A stretch of DNA of 7,116 nucleotides from NCBI GenBank assembly GCA_903927685.1, contig CAIYOB010000717.1, positions 1 to 7,116 of the forward strand, read 5' to 3'. The stretch comes from an uncultured Planctomycetaceae bacterium. Its GTDB lineage: Bacteria; Planctomycetota; Planctomycetia; Pirellulales; Pirellulaceae. Position numbers and translations under genes: made by a program. The notes below the pieces were generated by a model that had not been told where the DNA came from, did not search any database, and worked only from the letters and a program-made list of their open reading frames with translations. This document shows positions 1 to 6,432 of the stretch, piece after piece (position 1 is the stretch's first letter; every line of letters starts with the position of its first letter).

Positions 1-379
1 GATCCTGCTTCAACCGCTGTTCAATGTGGGCTGCCGCATCGCGAGCGTCAGCGTTGATCGAGTCGGGGATTCCCCTGCGGGCGGCGAGCGATTTGAGCGC
101 CGCGAGACTCTTGCGCCCGCCCACATCGCGCAGGACGAGAGCCATGCCGAGATGCGCCGCCGGCTGCTCCTTGTTGACCGGCTGCTTCAGAATCGCCAGG
201 GCCAGGTCTTCCGACGGTGGACCGAACTCCTGCATGATGAGTTGGTTGGCGTGGAGCCGGTCGAAGCCCCGCTTCGATTTGACCAACGCCAACGCCGCTC
301 CACAGACCGCGGCGTGCAACTCGGCGGGAATCTCCGCGGCAGTCGCGAGCCATTCGGCCCCATGCTTCGGACGACTCAG
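1..379 (-). CDS. Partial protein of unknown function, possibly helical-repeat, non-ATG start
   Basis: A minus-strand frame immediately after flxA has natural-looking codon and amino-acid use, unlike the arginine-rich alternative frames, and runs without a stop to the window edge (126 codons). The translation is Ala/Leu-rich and helical, for example HAAVCGAALALVKSK, SEDLALAILKQP, KSLAALKSLAARRGIP and DAAAHIEQRL, faintly recalling HEAT-type helical repeats, but I recognise no family. No ATG, GTG or TTG opens the frame near its beginning. A CTG at 379-377 overlaps the flxA stop as CTGA, mimicking the ATGA overlap used upstream, and is my provisional start. A sequencing frameshift, or a start on the nearby out-of-frame ATG at 363-365, are alternatives. 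I see no convincing ribosome-binding site. The 3' end is outside the window. Its tight linkage suggests co-transcription with the complex; function unknown. Confidence 0.5.
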   Translation of the reverse strand, partial: MSRPKHGAEWLATAAEIPAELHAAVCGAALALVKSKRGFDRLHANQLIMQEFGPPSEDLALAILKQPVNKEQPAAHLGMALVLRDVGGRKSLAALKSLAARRGIPDSINADARDAAAHIEQRLKQD

Positions 380-1209
380 TAGTCGGCCGGCAGGGATTTG
401 AGCTGTTCGAGCGTGAACACGGGGCCTTCCTTGCAGACGTAGACGGGGCCGCAGTTGCAGCGGCCGCATTTGCCGACACCGCACTTCATCCGGTTTTCCA
501 GGCTCGTATAGATGTCGCGGTCCGCCAAGCCCATTTTCGCCAGCACGGGCAAGGTGAACTTGATCATCACGGGCGGGCCGATCACCAGGGCCACCGAGTT
601 GTCCGCCGGGATGGCGGCACGCTCGGTCACGGCGGGAACAAAGCCGACTTCGCCGGTCCAATCGGGCGTCTCGCCGCCCGGATCGACGCAGCTCACGATC
701 CGCACCCGGTCGTATTCCGCCCAGCGATCCAGCTCCTGGCGAAACACCAGGTCCTGGACTTTGCGCGCCCCGTAAACGATGGTGATGTCGCCAAACTGCT
801 GGCGGTTCTCCAGCGCGTACCAGATCGCACACCGCAGCGGCGGCATGGCGATTCCGCCGCCGATGAAGATCAGATTTTTGCCGACCCACTTGTCCATCGG
901 ATAGGCGTTGCCGTAGGGACCGCGAAAGCCGACGGTGTCGTTCTTCTCCAGCGACCAGAGGGCCTCGGTCACGCGGCCAGTTCGCCGGAAACAGAACTCG
1001 ATGAAGTCCTTCCAGTTGGAGCTGGAACAGATATTGAACGTGGATTCGCCGTAGCCGAACAGCGAGAACATGCCGAACTGGCCGACGCGAAACTGAAAGT
1101 CGCGGCCCCGCGCCTCGTCGCGGAATCGCACCCGCACGGACTTGACGTCGGCCGTCTGCTGCCGCACGTCCAAGACTTCCATCAGATCCGGTTGGTAGAT
1201 ACTGGTCAT
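376..1209 (-). CDS. flxA: FlxA, FAD/NAD(P)H-binding oxidoreductase with [2Fe-2S] C-terminus
   Basis: FlxA is the NAD(P)H-reacting subunit, a ferredoxin-NADP reductase-fold protein related to PyrK and to the gamma subunit of cytoplasmic sulfhydrogenases. In its 277 residues the FAD domain shows V42-G-Q-F-G-M-F and GESTFNICSS at 54-63 (flavin loop), followed by GRVTEALWSLEKND at 78-91 and GFRGPYGNAYP at 94-104. The nucleotide-binding domain has GGGIAMPPLR at 117-126 and GARK at 147-150. The C-terminal [2Fe-2S] site is C243-x4-C248-x2-C251-x7-C259, the PyrK-type pattern. NADH is inferred as the donor from characterised relatives; the cofactor cannot be chosen from sequence alone. The start follows the flxB stop by one base. 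The nucleotide-binding loop reads IAMPP where many relatives have IGLAP. It is the last recognisable gene of the complex. Confidence 0.92.
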   Translation of the reverse strand: MTSIYQPDLMEVLDVRQQTADVKSVRVRFRDEARGRDFQFRVGQFGMFSLFGYGESTFNICSSSNWKDFIEFCFRRTGRVTEALWSLEKNDTVGFRGPYGNAYPMDKWVGKNLIFIGGGIAMPPLRCAIWYALENRQQFGDITIVYGARKVQDLVFRQELDRWAEYDRVRIVSCVDPGGETPDWTGEVGFVPAVTERAAIPADNSVALVIGPPVMIKFTLPVLAKMGLADRDIYTSLENRMKCGVGKCGRCNCGPVYVCKEGPVFTLEQLKSLPADY

Positions 1210-1210
1210 C

Positions 1211-2212
1211 TCAGCTCGCCTCCGCCTGGACGGCCTCCAGCACCGGCAGGACTCCCAGGCTGACCGGACAATTGCGGGTGCAATTGCCACAGCCGGTGCA
1301 GAGGAGTTCGCCGAACTTCTGGGGATAGACGTGGAATTTGTGATAGATCCGCTGCCGTTGCCGCTGGGATTGGACGCCGCGCGGGTTGTGCCCCGAGGCG
1401 TGCAGGGTGAACTGGTTGGCCTGGCAGGTGTCCCAGTTGCGGACCCGGGCGCCGCAACTTGGTCCGCCTTCGTCGACCATGTCAAAACAATGGCAGGTCG
1501 GGCAGCCATAGGCACAGGCCCCGCAGCCCAGGCAGCGGTTGGTCCAGGCGGGCCACTCGGCCCGCTCGAACGCATGCTCCAGCAGCTGCCCGACGCGGGC
1601 CAGGTCCGCGCGCCGTTCCGGGCCCGGCCCGGCGCGGCCCGTGCGAGTCGAGGCTTCGGTCTGGCCCGCGAACAGGCTCTGCCCTTTGTCGGTCATCCAA
1701 CGCACCTCGAAGGCGTCGCCGCCGACGTCCAACAGCAGCGCATCGCTGCCGCGGGGATCGTCGGGCCGCGAGCCGACTGAGGTGCAGAAGCAGTGGGCGT
1801 CATGCTCCGTGCAGGCCAGCGTGACAACGGTCGTCAGTTCCCGGCGCCGGTTGTAGGCGGCATCGCGGAAGTCCCAGTTGAAGACGTGATCCAAAATGGG
1901 CAAGGCGGCGGCGTCGCACGGACGGGCGGCCAGGACCACCTGCTCGACCGCCGGCAGCGGTTCCGGAACCAGGTCGATCTGCTTGCCGCGGACGCGGTAC
2001 TGAAACAGCTTCTCGTGCCGCGGGAAGACGACTTCCTTGATCGAGTTCAGGGGCCGCACAAAGCCTTCGAGCTGGACCTGCTCCGGGCTGCGCACCGGTT
2101 GATAGCTGACCAGGTTCGGGCGGATCTGAACGGGCGCGAAGACCCGTTTACCTTGGCGAAGCCAGGATTCGACCAGCCGGCGGAGCGCGGGTTTGGAGAT
2201 CACTTGACTCAT
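1211..2212 (-). CDS. flxB: FlxB, 4Fe-4S dicluster protein (AsrA / hydrogenase beta-subunit-like)
   Basis: This 333-residue protein resembles the 4Fe-4S dicluster family that includes anaerobic sulfite reductase subunit A and beta subunits of cytoplasmic [NiFe] hydrogenases, which sit next to FlxA-type flavoproteins. The N-terminal domain has R-P-C-D at 97-100 (C99) and the family-like segment around C134, C141 and C143 (HCFCTSVGSRPDDPRGSDAL). The C-terminal domain has C227-C230-C233-C237, then C240 and C242, C253 and C263, and a last set C305-C308-C311-C315 followed by Pro. Two classical [4Fe-4S] clusters are therefore supported, with spare cysteines nearby. Its likely role is electron transfer between FlxA and FlxC/FlxD. 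Residues 183-205 form an Arg/Gly/Pro-rich linker between the two domains. The stop is one base before the flxA ATG. Alone it could be a hydrogenase or sulfite reductase subunit; the neighbourhood argues against both. Confidence 0.83.
   Translation of the reverse strand: MSQVISKPALRRLVESWLRQGKRVFAPVQIRPNLVSYQPVRSPEQVQLEGFVRPLNSIKEVVFPRHEKLFQYRVRGKQIDLVPEPLPAVEQVVLAARPCDAAALPILDHVFNWDFRDAAYNRRRELTTVVTLACTEHDAHCFCTSVGSRPDDPRGSDALLLDVGGDAFEVRWMTDKGQSLFAGQTEASTRTGRAGPGPERRADLARVGQLLEHAFERAEWPAWTNRCLGCGACAYGCPTCHCFDMVDEGGPSCGARVRNWDTCQANQFTLHASGHNPRGVQSQRQRQRIYHKFHVYPQKFGELLCTGCGNCTRNCPVSLGVLPVLEAVQAEAS
1219..1223 (-). promoter_or_regulatory. Ribosome binding site of flxA
   Basis: GGAGG in the last codons of flxB lies nine bases before the ATG at 1209. 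It supports this start over the upstream open extension in the same frame (to 1575), which is a shadow of flxB. Confidence 0.65.
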
Positions 2213-2224
2213 GGTTCGATGTCG

Positions 2225-2229
2225 CCTCC
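2225..2229 (-). promoter_or_regulatory. Ribosome binding site of flxB
   Basis: GGAGG within the 19-nt gap after flxC lies twelve bases before the flxB ATG, a rather long spacing. The surrounding ten bases (GCGGAGGCGA) recur before flxA. Confidence 0.5.
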
Positions 2230-2231
2230 GC

Positions 2232-3065
2232 TCAACGGATGAAGTCTTCCTGGTCCTGCTGGGAATAATGGCCCAGCACGGGTTCGGCCTCTCGAGCGGT
2301 GCCGGCTCGATAGCCGAAGTCCGCCTCGGCGGCCCGGGCCAGCGACAGGTTCAACAGCCGCAGGTCGATGCCTTCCGGACAGACCCGCGAACACTGGTCG
2401 CAGCCGACGCACCGGCTGGCCAGGTGAAACGCGCGGACGATGTGCCAGGCGAAATTGCCCTTGAGCGTCGCCGAGGTGTCCAGGCAGGTCGGCCGGTTCT
2501 TGTCGACGATGCACCGCTCGCAGTAGCACAGCGGACAGGCTTGCCGGCATGCATAGCACTTGACGCAACGTTCCAATTCGGTTTTCCAGTAGGCCATCCG
2601 GCTGGCCAGGGGCTGCTCCAGGAACTGGCGGAGGTGGGCATAGCGGCGTTCGGCCGGCTGGTCCTGGTTGTCGGCCTGGCCGATGGTCACGTCGGCGAAC
2701 CGCGGCTGGTGGGCGTCGCAGACCTCGCAGCGCGGTTCGGCCATCCCGTCGCAGGCGACTCCGATCACCACCATTTGCGAACGATCGAGCTGCGATTCCT
2801 GTTCCAGCACGACCAGGGCCCGTTCATCGCAGCCCTTGACCACGATGGCCGGCTTGCCCAGCGCTCGGATCTCTTTCCGCAGCAGGTACTTCACCAGGTT
2901 CGTCCGACATTGTTCGTTCCAAACCAGTTGGCCGACCTCGTCCGGATCGGTGATGAAAACCGGATAGGGCTCGACGGCCCGCACGGCCTGGCCGTACCCG
3001 ATCACCACCTGGACGGTCCCGTCTTCCAGGAGCCGACGGCACGTTTCGCGGAGTGGTTGCAGCAT
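2232..3065 (-). CDS. flxC: FlxC, iron-sulfur relay subunit of the NADH module
   Basis: This 277-residue protein matches the 4Fe-4S proteins next to mvhD-like genes in FlxABCD-HdrABC clusters. The N-terminal part resembles the FrhB/FdhB-type fold: VIGYG at 21-25, a D-P-D-E-V region at 40-44, KGCDERALVVL at 77-87 (C79) and IGVACDGM at 101-108 (C105), followed by C113 and C116. The C-terminal part has a cysteine-dense stretch, C167-C170-C173-C177 then C180, C182 and C185, C194 further on, and a second classical set C219-C222-C225-C229 followed by Pro. At least two [4Fe-4S] clusters are expected, perhaps more. It probably passes electrons between FlxB/FlxA and FlxD. I see no complete flavin motif, although FrhB relatives bind FAD. 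The ATG is two bases after the flxD stop. The B and C letters rest on gene order and could be swapped in other nomenclature. Confidence 0.8.
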   Translation of the reverse strand: MLQPLRETCRRLLEDGTVQVVIGYGQAVRAVEPYPVFITDPDEVGQLVWNEQCRTNLVKYLLRKEIRALGKPAIVVKGCDERALVVLEQESQLDRSQMVVIGVACDGMAEPRCEVCDAHQPRFADVTIGQADNQDQPAERRYAHLRQFLEQPLASRMAYWKTELERCVKCYACRQACPLCYCERCIVDKNRPTCLDTSATLKGNFAWHIVRAFHLASRCVGCDQCSRVCPEGIDLRLLNLSLARAAEADFGYRAGTAREAEPVLGHYSQQDQEDFIR

Positions 3066-3067
3066 GG

Positions 3068-3520
3068 TCAAGCCTCGCAGATTTCCCGGTAGGCGCGGTA
3101 GGGTCCCAGAGCCCGGATCTGGGCGGTAATCTCGGAGATCACCTGCTGGAATTTCTTGCCTTCGGCCGCCGAGATCCAGGCGAAGTGCACCCGCTGGCTT
3201 TCGATTCCCAGCGTGCCCAGCAATTCGCGGAACAGCATCCAGCGGCGGCGGGCGTGGTAGTTGCCGCTGGTGTAATGACAGTCGCCGGGATGGCAGCCCG
3301 AGACGACCACGGCGTCGGCCCCGATCTCAAAGGCCTTGACGATCAAGTTGAAATCGATCCGGCCCGTACACGGCAAGCGGATGATCCGCACGTTGGCCGG
3401 GTATTCCAGGCGATTGGTGCCCGCCAGATCGGCCCCCAGGTAGGTGCACCAGTTGCAGACGTAGGCCACGATCTTGGGCTCGAAGCCCCCCGTGGCGGTG
3501 TCGGAAGCGGCAGCGGTCAT
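3068..3520 (-). CDS. flxD: FlxD, MvhD-type [2Fe-2S] adaptor subunit
   Basis: This 150-residue protein belongs to the MvhD/FlpD family (methyl-viologen-reducing hydrogenase delta subunit), the small iron-sulfur adaptor that hands electrons from an input module to HdrA. The family signature is clear: C22-N-W-C25 (VCNWCTYLGADLAG), the basic RIIRLPCTGRID segment with C51, and GCHPGDCHY with C76 and C81, giving five cysteines for one [2Fe-2S] cluster. The length matches stand-alone MvhD. The ATG overlaps the hdrA stop as ATGA, with GGAG eight bases before it, so translation is probably coupled to HdrA, its docking partner. In methanogens the input is a [NiFe]-hydrogenase or formate dehydrogenase; here the next three genes supply an NAD(P)H module, which is why I call it FlxD and not MvhD. 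The first twelve residues are an Ala/Thr-rich extension before the conserved domain. Confidence 0.93.
   Translation of the reverse strand: MTAAASDTATGGFEPKIVAYVCNWCTYLGADLAGTNRLEYPANVRIIRLPCTGRIDFNLIVKAFEIGADAVVVSGCHPGDCHYTSGNYHARRRWMLFRELLGTLGIESQRVHFAWISAAEGKKFQQVISEITAQIRALGPYRAYREICEA
3073..3076 (-). promoter_or_regulatory. Ribosome binding site deciding the flxC start
   Basis: GAGG, inside the last flxD codons, lies seven bases before the ATG at 3065 and only one base before an in-frame TTG at 3071 that overlaps the flxD stop. Spacing favours ATG. Confidence 0.6.
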
Positions 3521-5529
3521 CGCAGGCTCTCCACCATCGCGTATACCTGTTGTTCGGAAAACCCTTCCAAGTCGGCGCTCTTGGATGGGCACAGCGCCAC
3601 GCACGTGCCGCAGCCCATGCACAGGCCGGGGTTCACCCGGGCCACGCGGCGGACCAGACGCCCCTGGCGGTCGCGGATCTCGGCCGCATCGATCGCGTGA
3701 TAGGGGCAGCCCCGGCGGCACGTAAAGCAGCCGGCGCAGTGGGCTTCGTTGATCTGGGCGATCTCCGGCTCGCGATGCAGCCGGTCGCGGCTGAACATCA
3801 GCAGCACTTTGCCGGCCGCGGCCGACGCTTGCGACACCGATTCCGGAATGTCTTTGGGCCCGTGGCACGCGCCGCAGACGAACACGCCGGCGGCATTGGT
3901 CTCGACGGGCCGCAGCTTGGGATGGGATTCGCACAGGAAGCCGAATTCGTCGTAGCCGACGTTGACCTTCTGCGCCAGTTCCTCGACGCCCGGCGCCGGC
4001 CGCATCGCCGAGGCCAGCACGACCAGGTCGGCGGCGATCGTCAACGGCTCGCCGGCCAGCGTGTCCACGCCGCGGACGATCAGGCGGCCGTCTTCCTCCG
4101 TGATCTTCGAGACACGGCCGCGGTGATAGTGCGCGCCGTCCTGTTCGATCGCCCGCCGCACGAACTCGTCGTAATTCTTGCCGCCGGCCCGGATGTCCAT
4201 GTAGAACACGTGGGCCTGGCCGTCATGCACCTTGTGCTTGTACAGCATCGTGTGCTTGGCGTTGACCATGCAGCAGATCTTCGAGCAGTAGGACAGGCCC
4301 TTGGCATTGTCCCGCGAGCCGACGCAGCTGATGAACACTACGGTCTGGGGAATCGTTCCGTCGGACGGCCGCCGCAGTTCGCCGCCGGTCGGCCCCGAGG
4401 CCGAGACCAAGCGTTCGAACTGCAGCGAGGTGATCACGTCGGGATAGCGGCCGTAGCCGTACTCGCCGTAGCCGTTGACGCGGCTGTGGTTCTGGTTGTG
4501 GAGCTGCTGCTGGCCGATCTCGTACAGCTGGTAGCCGGTGGCCAGGATGATCGCCCCGACGTCTTCGCGGACCAGTTCGTCCTGGTCCTCGAAGCGGATC
4601 GCGCCGGCCTGGCACTTTTTGGCGCACAGGCCGCAGCGGCCCTTGGTCAAGCGGAGGCACGCGTCGCGGTCGATCACCGGCCGCGCCGGGACGGCCTGGG
4701 GGAACGGCACGTAAATCGCCGTGCGATTGCCCATCCCGTAATCGAATTCGCTGGGCGTTTTCTTCGACGGGCAGACGTTCCAGCACTGGCCGCAGCCCGT
4801 GCACTTGTCGATATCGACGTAGCGGGCCCGCTTGCGGATGGTGACTTGAAAGTTGCCCACGTAGCCTTCGACCTGTTCGACTTCGGAGCACGTGTACAGG
4901 GTGATATTCGGATGCTGGGCCACCTCGACCATCCGCGGCGTGAGGATGCACTGCGAGCAATCGAGGGTCGGGAACGTCTCGGACAGGCCCGCCATCTTGC
5001 CGCCGATCGACGGCTCGCGTTCGACCAGCGCCACGGGCACGCCCGCGTCGGCGATGTCCAAGGCGGCTTGAATGCCGGCCACGCCGCCGCCGATCACCAG
5101 CGCCTTGCGGGTCACAGGGACTTGAATCGGCGCCAGGGCCCGGTTGTGGCGGACCTTGGCCACCGCCACGCGGATCAAGTCCACGGCTTTGGCGGTCGCC
5201 AGCAGCTTGTCGGGATGGACCCACGAGCAGTGCTCGCGGATGTTGGCCATCTCGATCAGGTACGGGTTCAGCCCGGCGTGCTCGGCGGCTTTGCGGAACG
5301 TCTTCAGGTGCATGTGCGGCGAGCACGAGGCGATCACGACGCCGTCCAGTTGTTCGGCGGCGATCGTGTCCCGGATCAGTTTCTGGCCGGGGTCCGAACA
5401 CATGTACTTGCAGGTCTGCGAGCAGCGCACGCCGGGCAGCTGGGCCGCCTGTTCCGCCACGCTCTGCACGTCGACATTCCGGGCAATGTTCTCGCCGCAC
5501 CAGCACGTGAATACACCGATCCGAGCCAT
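3517..5529 (-). CDS. hdrA: Heterodisulfide reductase subunit A-like flavin electron-bifurcating hub
   Basis: HdrA holds the FAD that, in the methanogen complex, splits electron pairs between ferredoxin and the disulfide site. This 670-residue full-length copy shows the N-terminal HdrA domain with C9, C11, C36, C40 and C44; a thioredoxin-reductase-like FAD domain with its dinucleotide loop at 147-152 (GGGVAG); an inserted ferredoxin region with C243-C246-C249-C253 and a second set C291-C299-C302-C306 of unusual first spacing; the HdrA-typical CVGSRD at 402-407 and CSKICC at 415-420; and a C-terminal two-cluster ferredoxin domain, C598-C601-C604-C608 and C637-C640-C643-C647. About six clusters would be expected. 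All cysteine positions are coded by ordinary TGC/TGT, with no in-frame TGA for selenocysteine. It begins seven bases after hdrB, and its end overlaps flxD by four bases (ATGA). There are no membrane segments. A long open frame antisense to it is a composition artefact. Confidence 0.96.
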   Translation of the reverse strand: MARIGVFTCWCGENIARNVDVQSVAEQAAQLPGVRCSQTCKYMCSDPGQKLIRDTIAAEQLDGVVIASCSPHMHLKTFRKAAEHAGLNPYLIEMANIREHCSWVHPDKLLATAKAVDLIRVAVAKVRHNRALAPIQVPVTRKALVIGGGVAGIQAALDIADAGVPVALVEREPSIGGKMAGLSETFPTLDCSQCILTPRMVEVAQHPNITLYTCSEVEQVEGYVGNFQVTIRKRARYVDIDKCTGCGQCWNVCPSKKTPSEFDYGMGNRTAIYVPFPQAVPARPVIDRDACLRLTKGRCGLCAKKCQAGAIRFEDQDELVREDVGAIILATGYQLYEIGQQQLHNQNHSRVNGYGEYGYGRYPDVITSLQFERLVSASGPTGGELRRPSDGTIPQTVVFISCVGSRDNAKGLSYCSKICCMVNAKHTMLYKHKVHDGQAHVFYMDIRAGGKNYDEFVRRAIEQDGAHYHRGRVSKITEEDGRLIVRGVDTLAGEPLTIAADLVVLASAMRPAPGVEELAQKVNVGYDEFGFLCESHPKLRPVETNAAGVFVCGACHGPKDIPESVSQASAAAGKVLLMFSRDRLHREPEIAQINEAHCAGCFTCRRGCPYHAIDAAEIRDRQGRLVRRVARVNPGLCMGCGTCVALCPSKSADLEGFSEQQVYAMVESLR
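3529..3532 (-). promoter_or_regulatory. Ribosome binding site of flxD inside hdrA
   Basis: GGAG in the last hdrA codons lies eight bases before the flxD ATG at 3520. It decides the start: the same frame is open far upstream (to 3934), but that extension is an arginine-rich shadow of hdrA. Confidence 0.6.
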
Positions 5530-5536
5530 GGCTGAC

Positions 5537-6379
5537 CTACTTCCTCACTACGAAGTGCCGCGGGATACCCAAGGCCGCCGGCGTCAGCCCCAACGCCAGG
5601 CCCACCAGATCCGACAGGTAATAGATCACCAGATCGTGCGCCGCCGCGTAGCGCTGGTTGATCGCGGCCTGCTTCATGTCCAGATTCACGTGGCACATGG
5701 GACAAGCGACGACCAGGCAGTTGGCCCCGTGGGCGGCCGCATTGCTGAGAATCCGGTGCCCCAATTCCAGGACCGTGTCCTCGTTGGACATCGTCATCCC
5801 GGCGCCGCAGCACTCGGTCTTGTAGTTCCACTCGACCGGCTCCGCCCCCAGCCCGCCGAGCAGGTTCTCCATCGAGCTGGGATGCTCGCAGTCGTCGAAT
5901 TGGACGAGCCCCGGCGGCCGCGTCAGCAGGCAGCCGTAATAGCAGGCGGGCCGGAAGCCCTCGAGCCGCTGGACGGCCGCCTTCTGGATGGACTCGGACC
6001 CGATCCGCTGGAAGATCTGGATCAGGTTGCAGATCTGGGTGTTGCCGCGGACGTCCAATTCCACGATCGTGGAGATTTCTTTCTGCAACGCGGCGTCGGC
6101 GGCCAGCAGGCAGCGGGCCTTCATCAGCTGGACGGAGCACATGGGACAGGGGGCGAGCAGTTCGTCCATGCCGTCCCGCTCGGCCAGGCCCAGGTTCCGC
6201 GCCGGCAGGGCCACGGCCAGCTTGCGGTTCAGCGAATGGGCCGCGGTCGCTCCGCAGCAGATCCAGTCATCCAGTTCCCGCAGTCGCACCCCCAGCGCCG
6301 CCAGGCACGCGCGAACGGACATCTCGTAGTCGTTCGACGAGCCGTGCAGCGCACAACCGGGATAGTAGCCGATTTCCAT
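5537..6379 (-). CDS. hdrB: Heterodisulfide reductase subunit B-like, CCG-domain catalytic subunit
   Basis: HdrB is the disulfide-reducing subunit: in methanogens its two non-cubane [4Fe-4S] clusters cleave CoM-S-S-CoB, and in bacteria the substrate differs or is unknown. The 280-residue protein has both CCG (DUF224) motifs intact: C9, C41-C42-G43 and C78-P-M-C81; then C150, C190-C191-G192 and C226-P-M-C229. The first motif spacing (31 and 35 residues) fits the described CX31-39CCX35-36CXXC pattern; the second is 39 and 34. All expected cluster ligands are therefore present, suggesting an active enzyme. There is no signal peptide or membrane segment. The ATG start is preferred over a TTG two codons upstream because of ribosome-binding-site spacing. 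The stop is seven bases before hdrA. The substrate cannot be read from the sequence; CCG proteins also occur in lactate, glycolate and succinate-related oxidoreductases, but the hdrA/hdrC context fixes the class. Confidence 0.93.
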   Translation of the reverse strand: MEIGYYPGCALHGSSNDYEMSVRACLAALGVRLRELDDWICCGATAAHSLNRKLAVALPARNLGLAERDGMDELLAPCPMCSVQLMKARCLLAADAALQKEISTIVELDVRGNTQICNLIQIFQRIGSESIQKAAVQRLEGFRPACYYGCLLTRPPGLVQFDDCEHPSSMENLLGGLGAEPVEWNYKTECCGAGMTMSNEDTVLELGHRILSNAAAHGANCLVVACPMCHVNLDMKQAAINQRYAAAHDLVIYYLSDLVGLALGLTPAALGIPRHFVVRK

Positions 6380-6432
6380 GATCAAGTTCCGGAGGGGAGG
6401 TTCCAGGTGGGATGCGGCCAGCGGCCAAGCAG
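6380..6432 (-). other. Spacer between hdrC and hdrB
   Basis: At 53 nt this is the widest gap in the operon. On the minus strand it holds a small GGCC-GCT-GGCC inverted repeat (plus-strand 6416-6426) and, further on, a pyrimidine-rich stretch leading into the hdrB ribosome-binding site. The four-base-pair stem is too short, and has no T-run, to be called a terminator. No small gene is evident. Confidence 0.4.
6387..6390 (-). promoter_or_regulatory. Ribosome binding site deciding the hdrB start
   Basis: GGAA on the minus strand lies seven bases before the ATG at 6379 but only one base before an in-frame TTG at 6385. The spacing favours ATG, which gives a protein beginning MEIGYYPGC, the usual HdrB N-terminus. 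Confidence 0.6.

Noticed and set aside
48..479. A 143-codon minus-strand frame overlapping the flxA 3' end
   Set aside because: Its product is Arg/Ser/Pro/Ala-rich and out of phase with both flxA and the more natural downstream frame described above.
1210..1575. Possible N-terminal extension of FlxA reading back into flxB
   Set aside because: The extension is Pro/Ser/Arg-rich and overlaps the cysteine-rich part of flxB; an ATG with GGAGG nine bases upstream starts FlxA at the family-normal length.
3521..3934. Possible fusion of an extra N-terminal domain to FlxD
   Set aside because: The upstream frame is an arginine-rich shadow of the HdrA C-terminal ferredoxin domain; the ATGA overlap and ribosome-binding site give a normal 150-residue FlxD.
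3550..5535. A 661-codon plus-strand open frame antisense to hdrA
   Set aside because: It is wholly covered by an unmistakable hdrA and its product is an Ala/Gly/Arg/His-rich sequence with no recognisable motif. High third-position GC keeps the opposite strand open.
5527..6379. HdrB/HdrA as CoM-S-S-CoB reductase of a methanogen
   Set aside because: The FlxA/FlxB NAD(P)H module, dense Shine-Dalgarno coupling and lack of any methanogenesis or F420 genes fit an anaerobic bacterium better, although archaeal origin cannot be strictly excluded from this window.
6416..6426. Inverted repeat between hdrC and hdrB as a terminator or attenuator
   Set aside because: The stem is only four base pairs with a three-base loop, and no T-run follows; in a sequence this GC-rich it is expected by chance.
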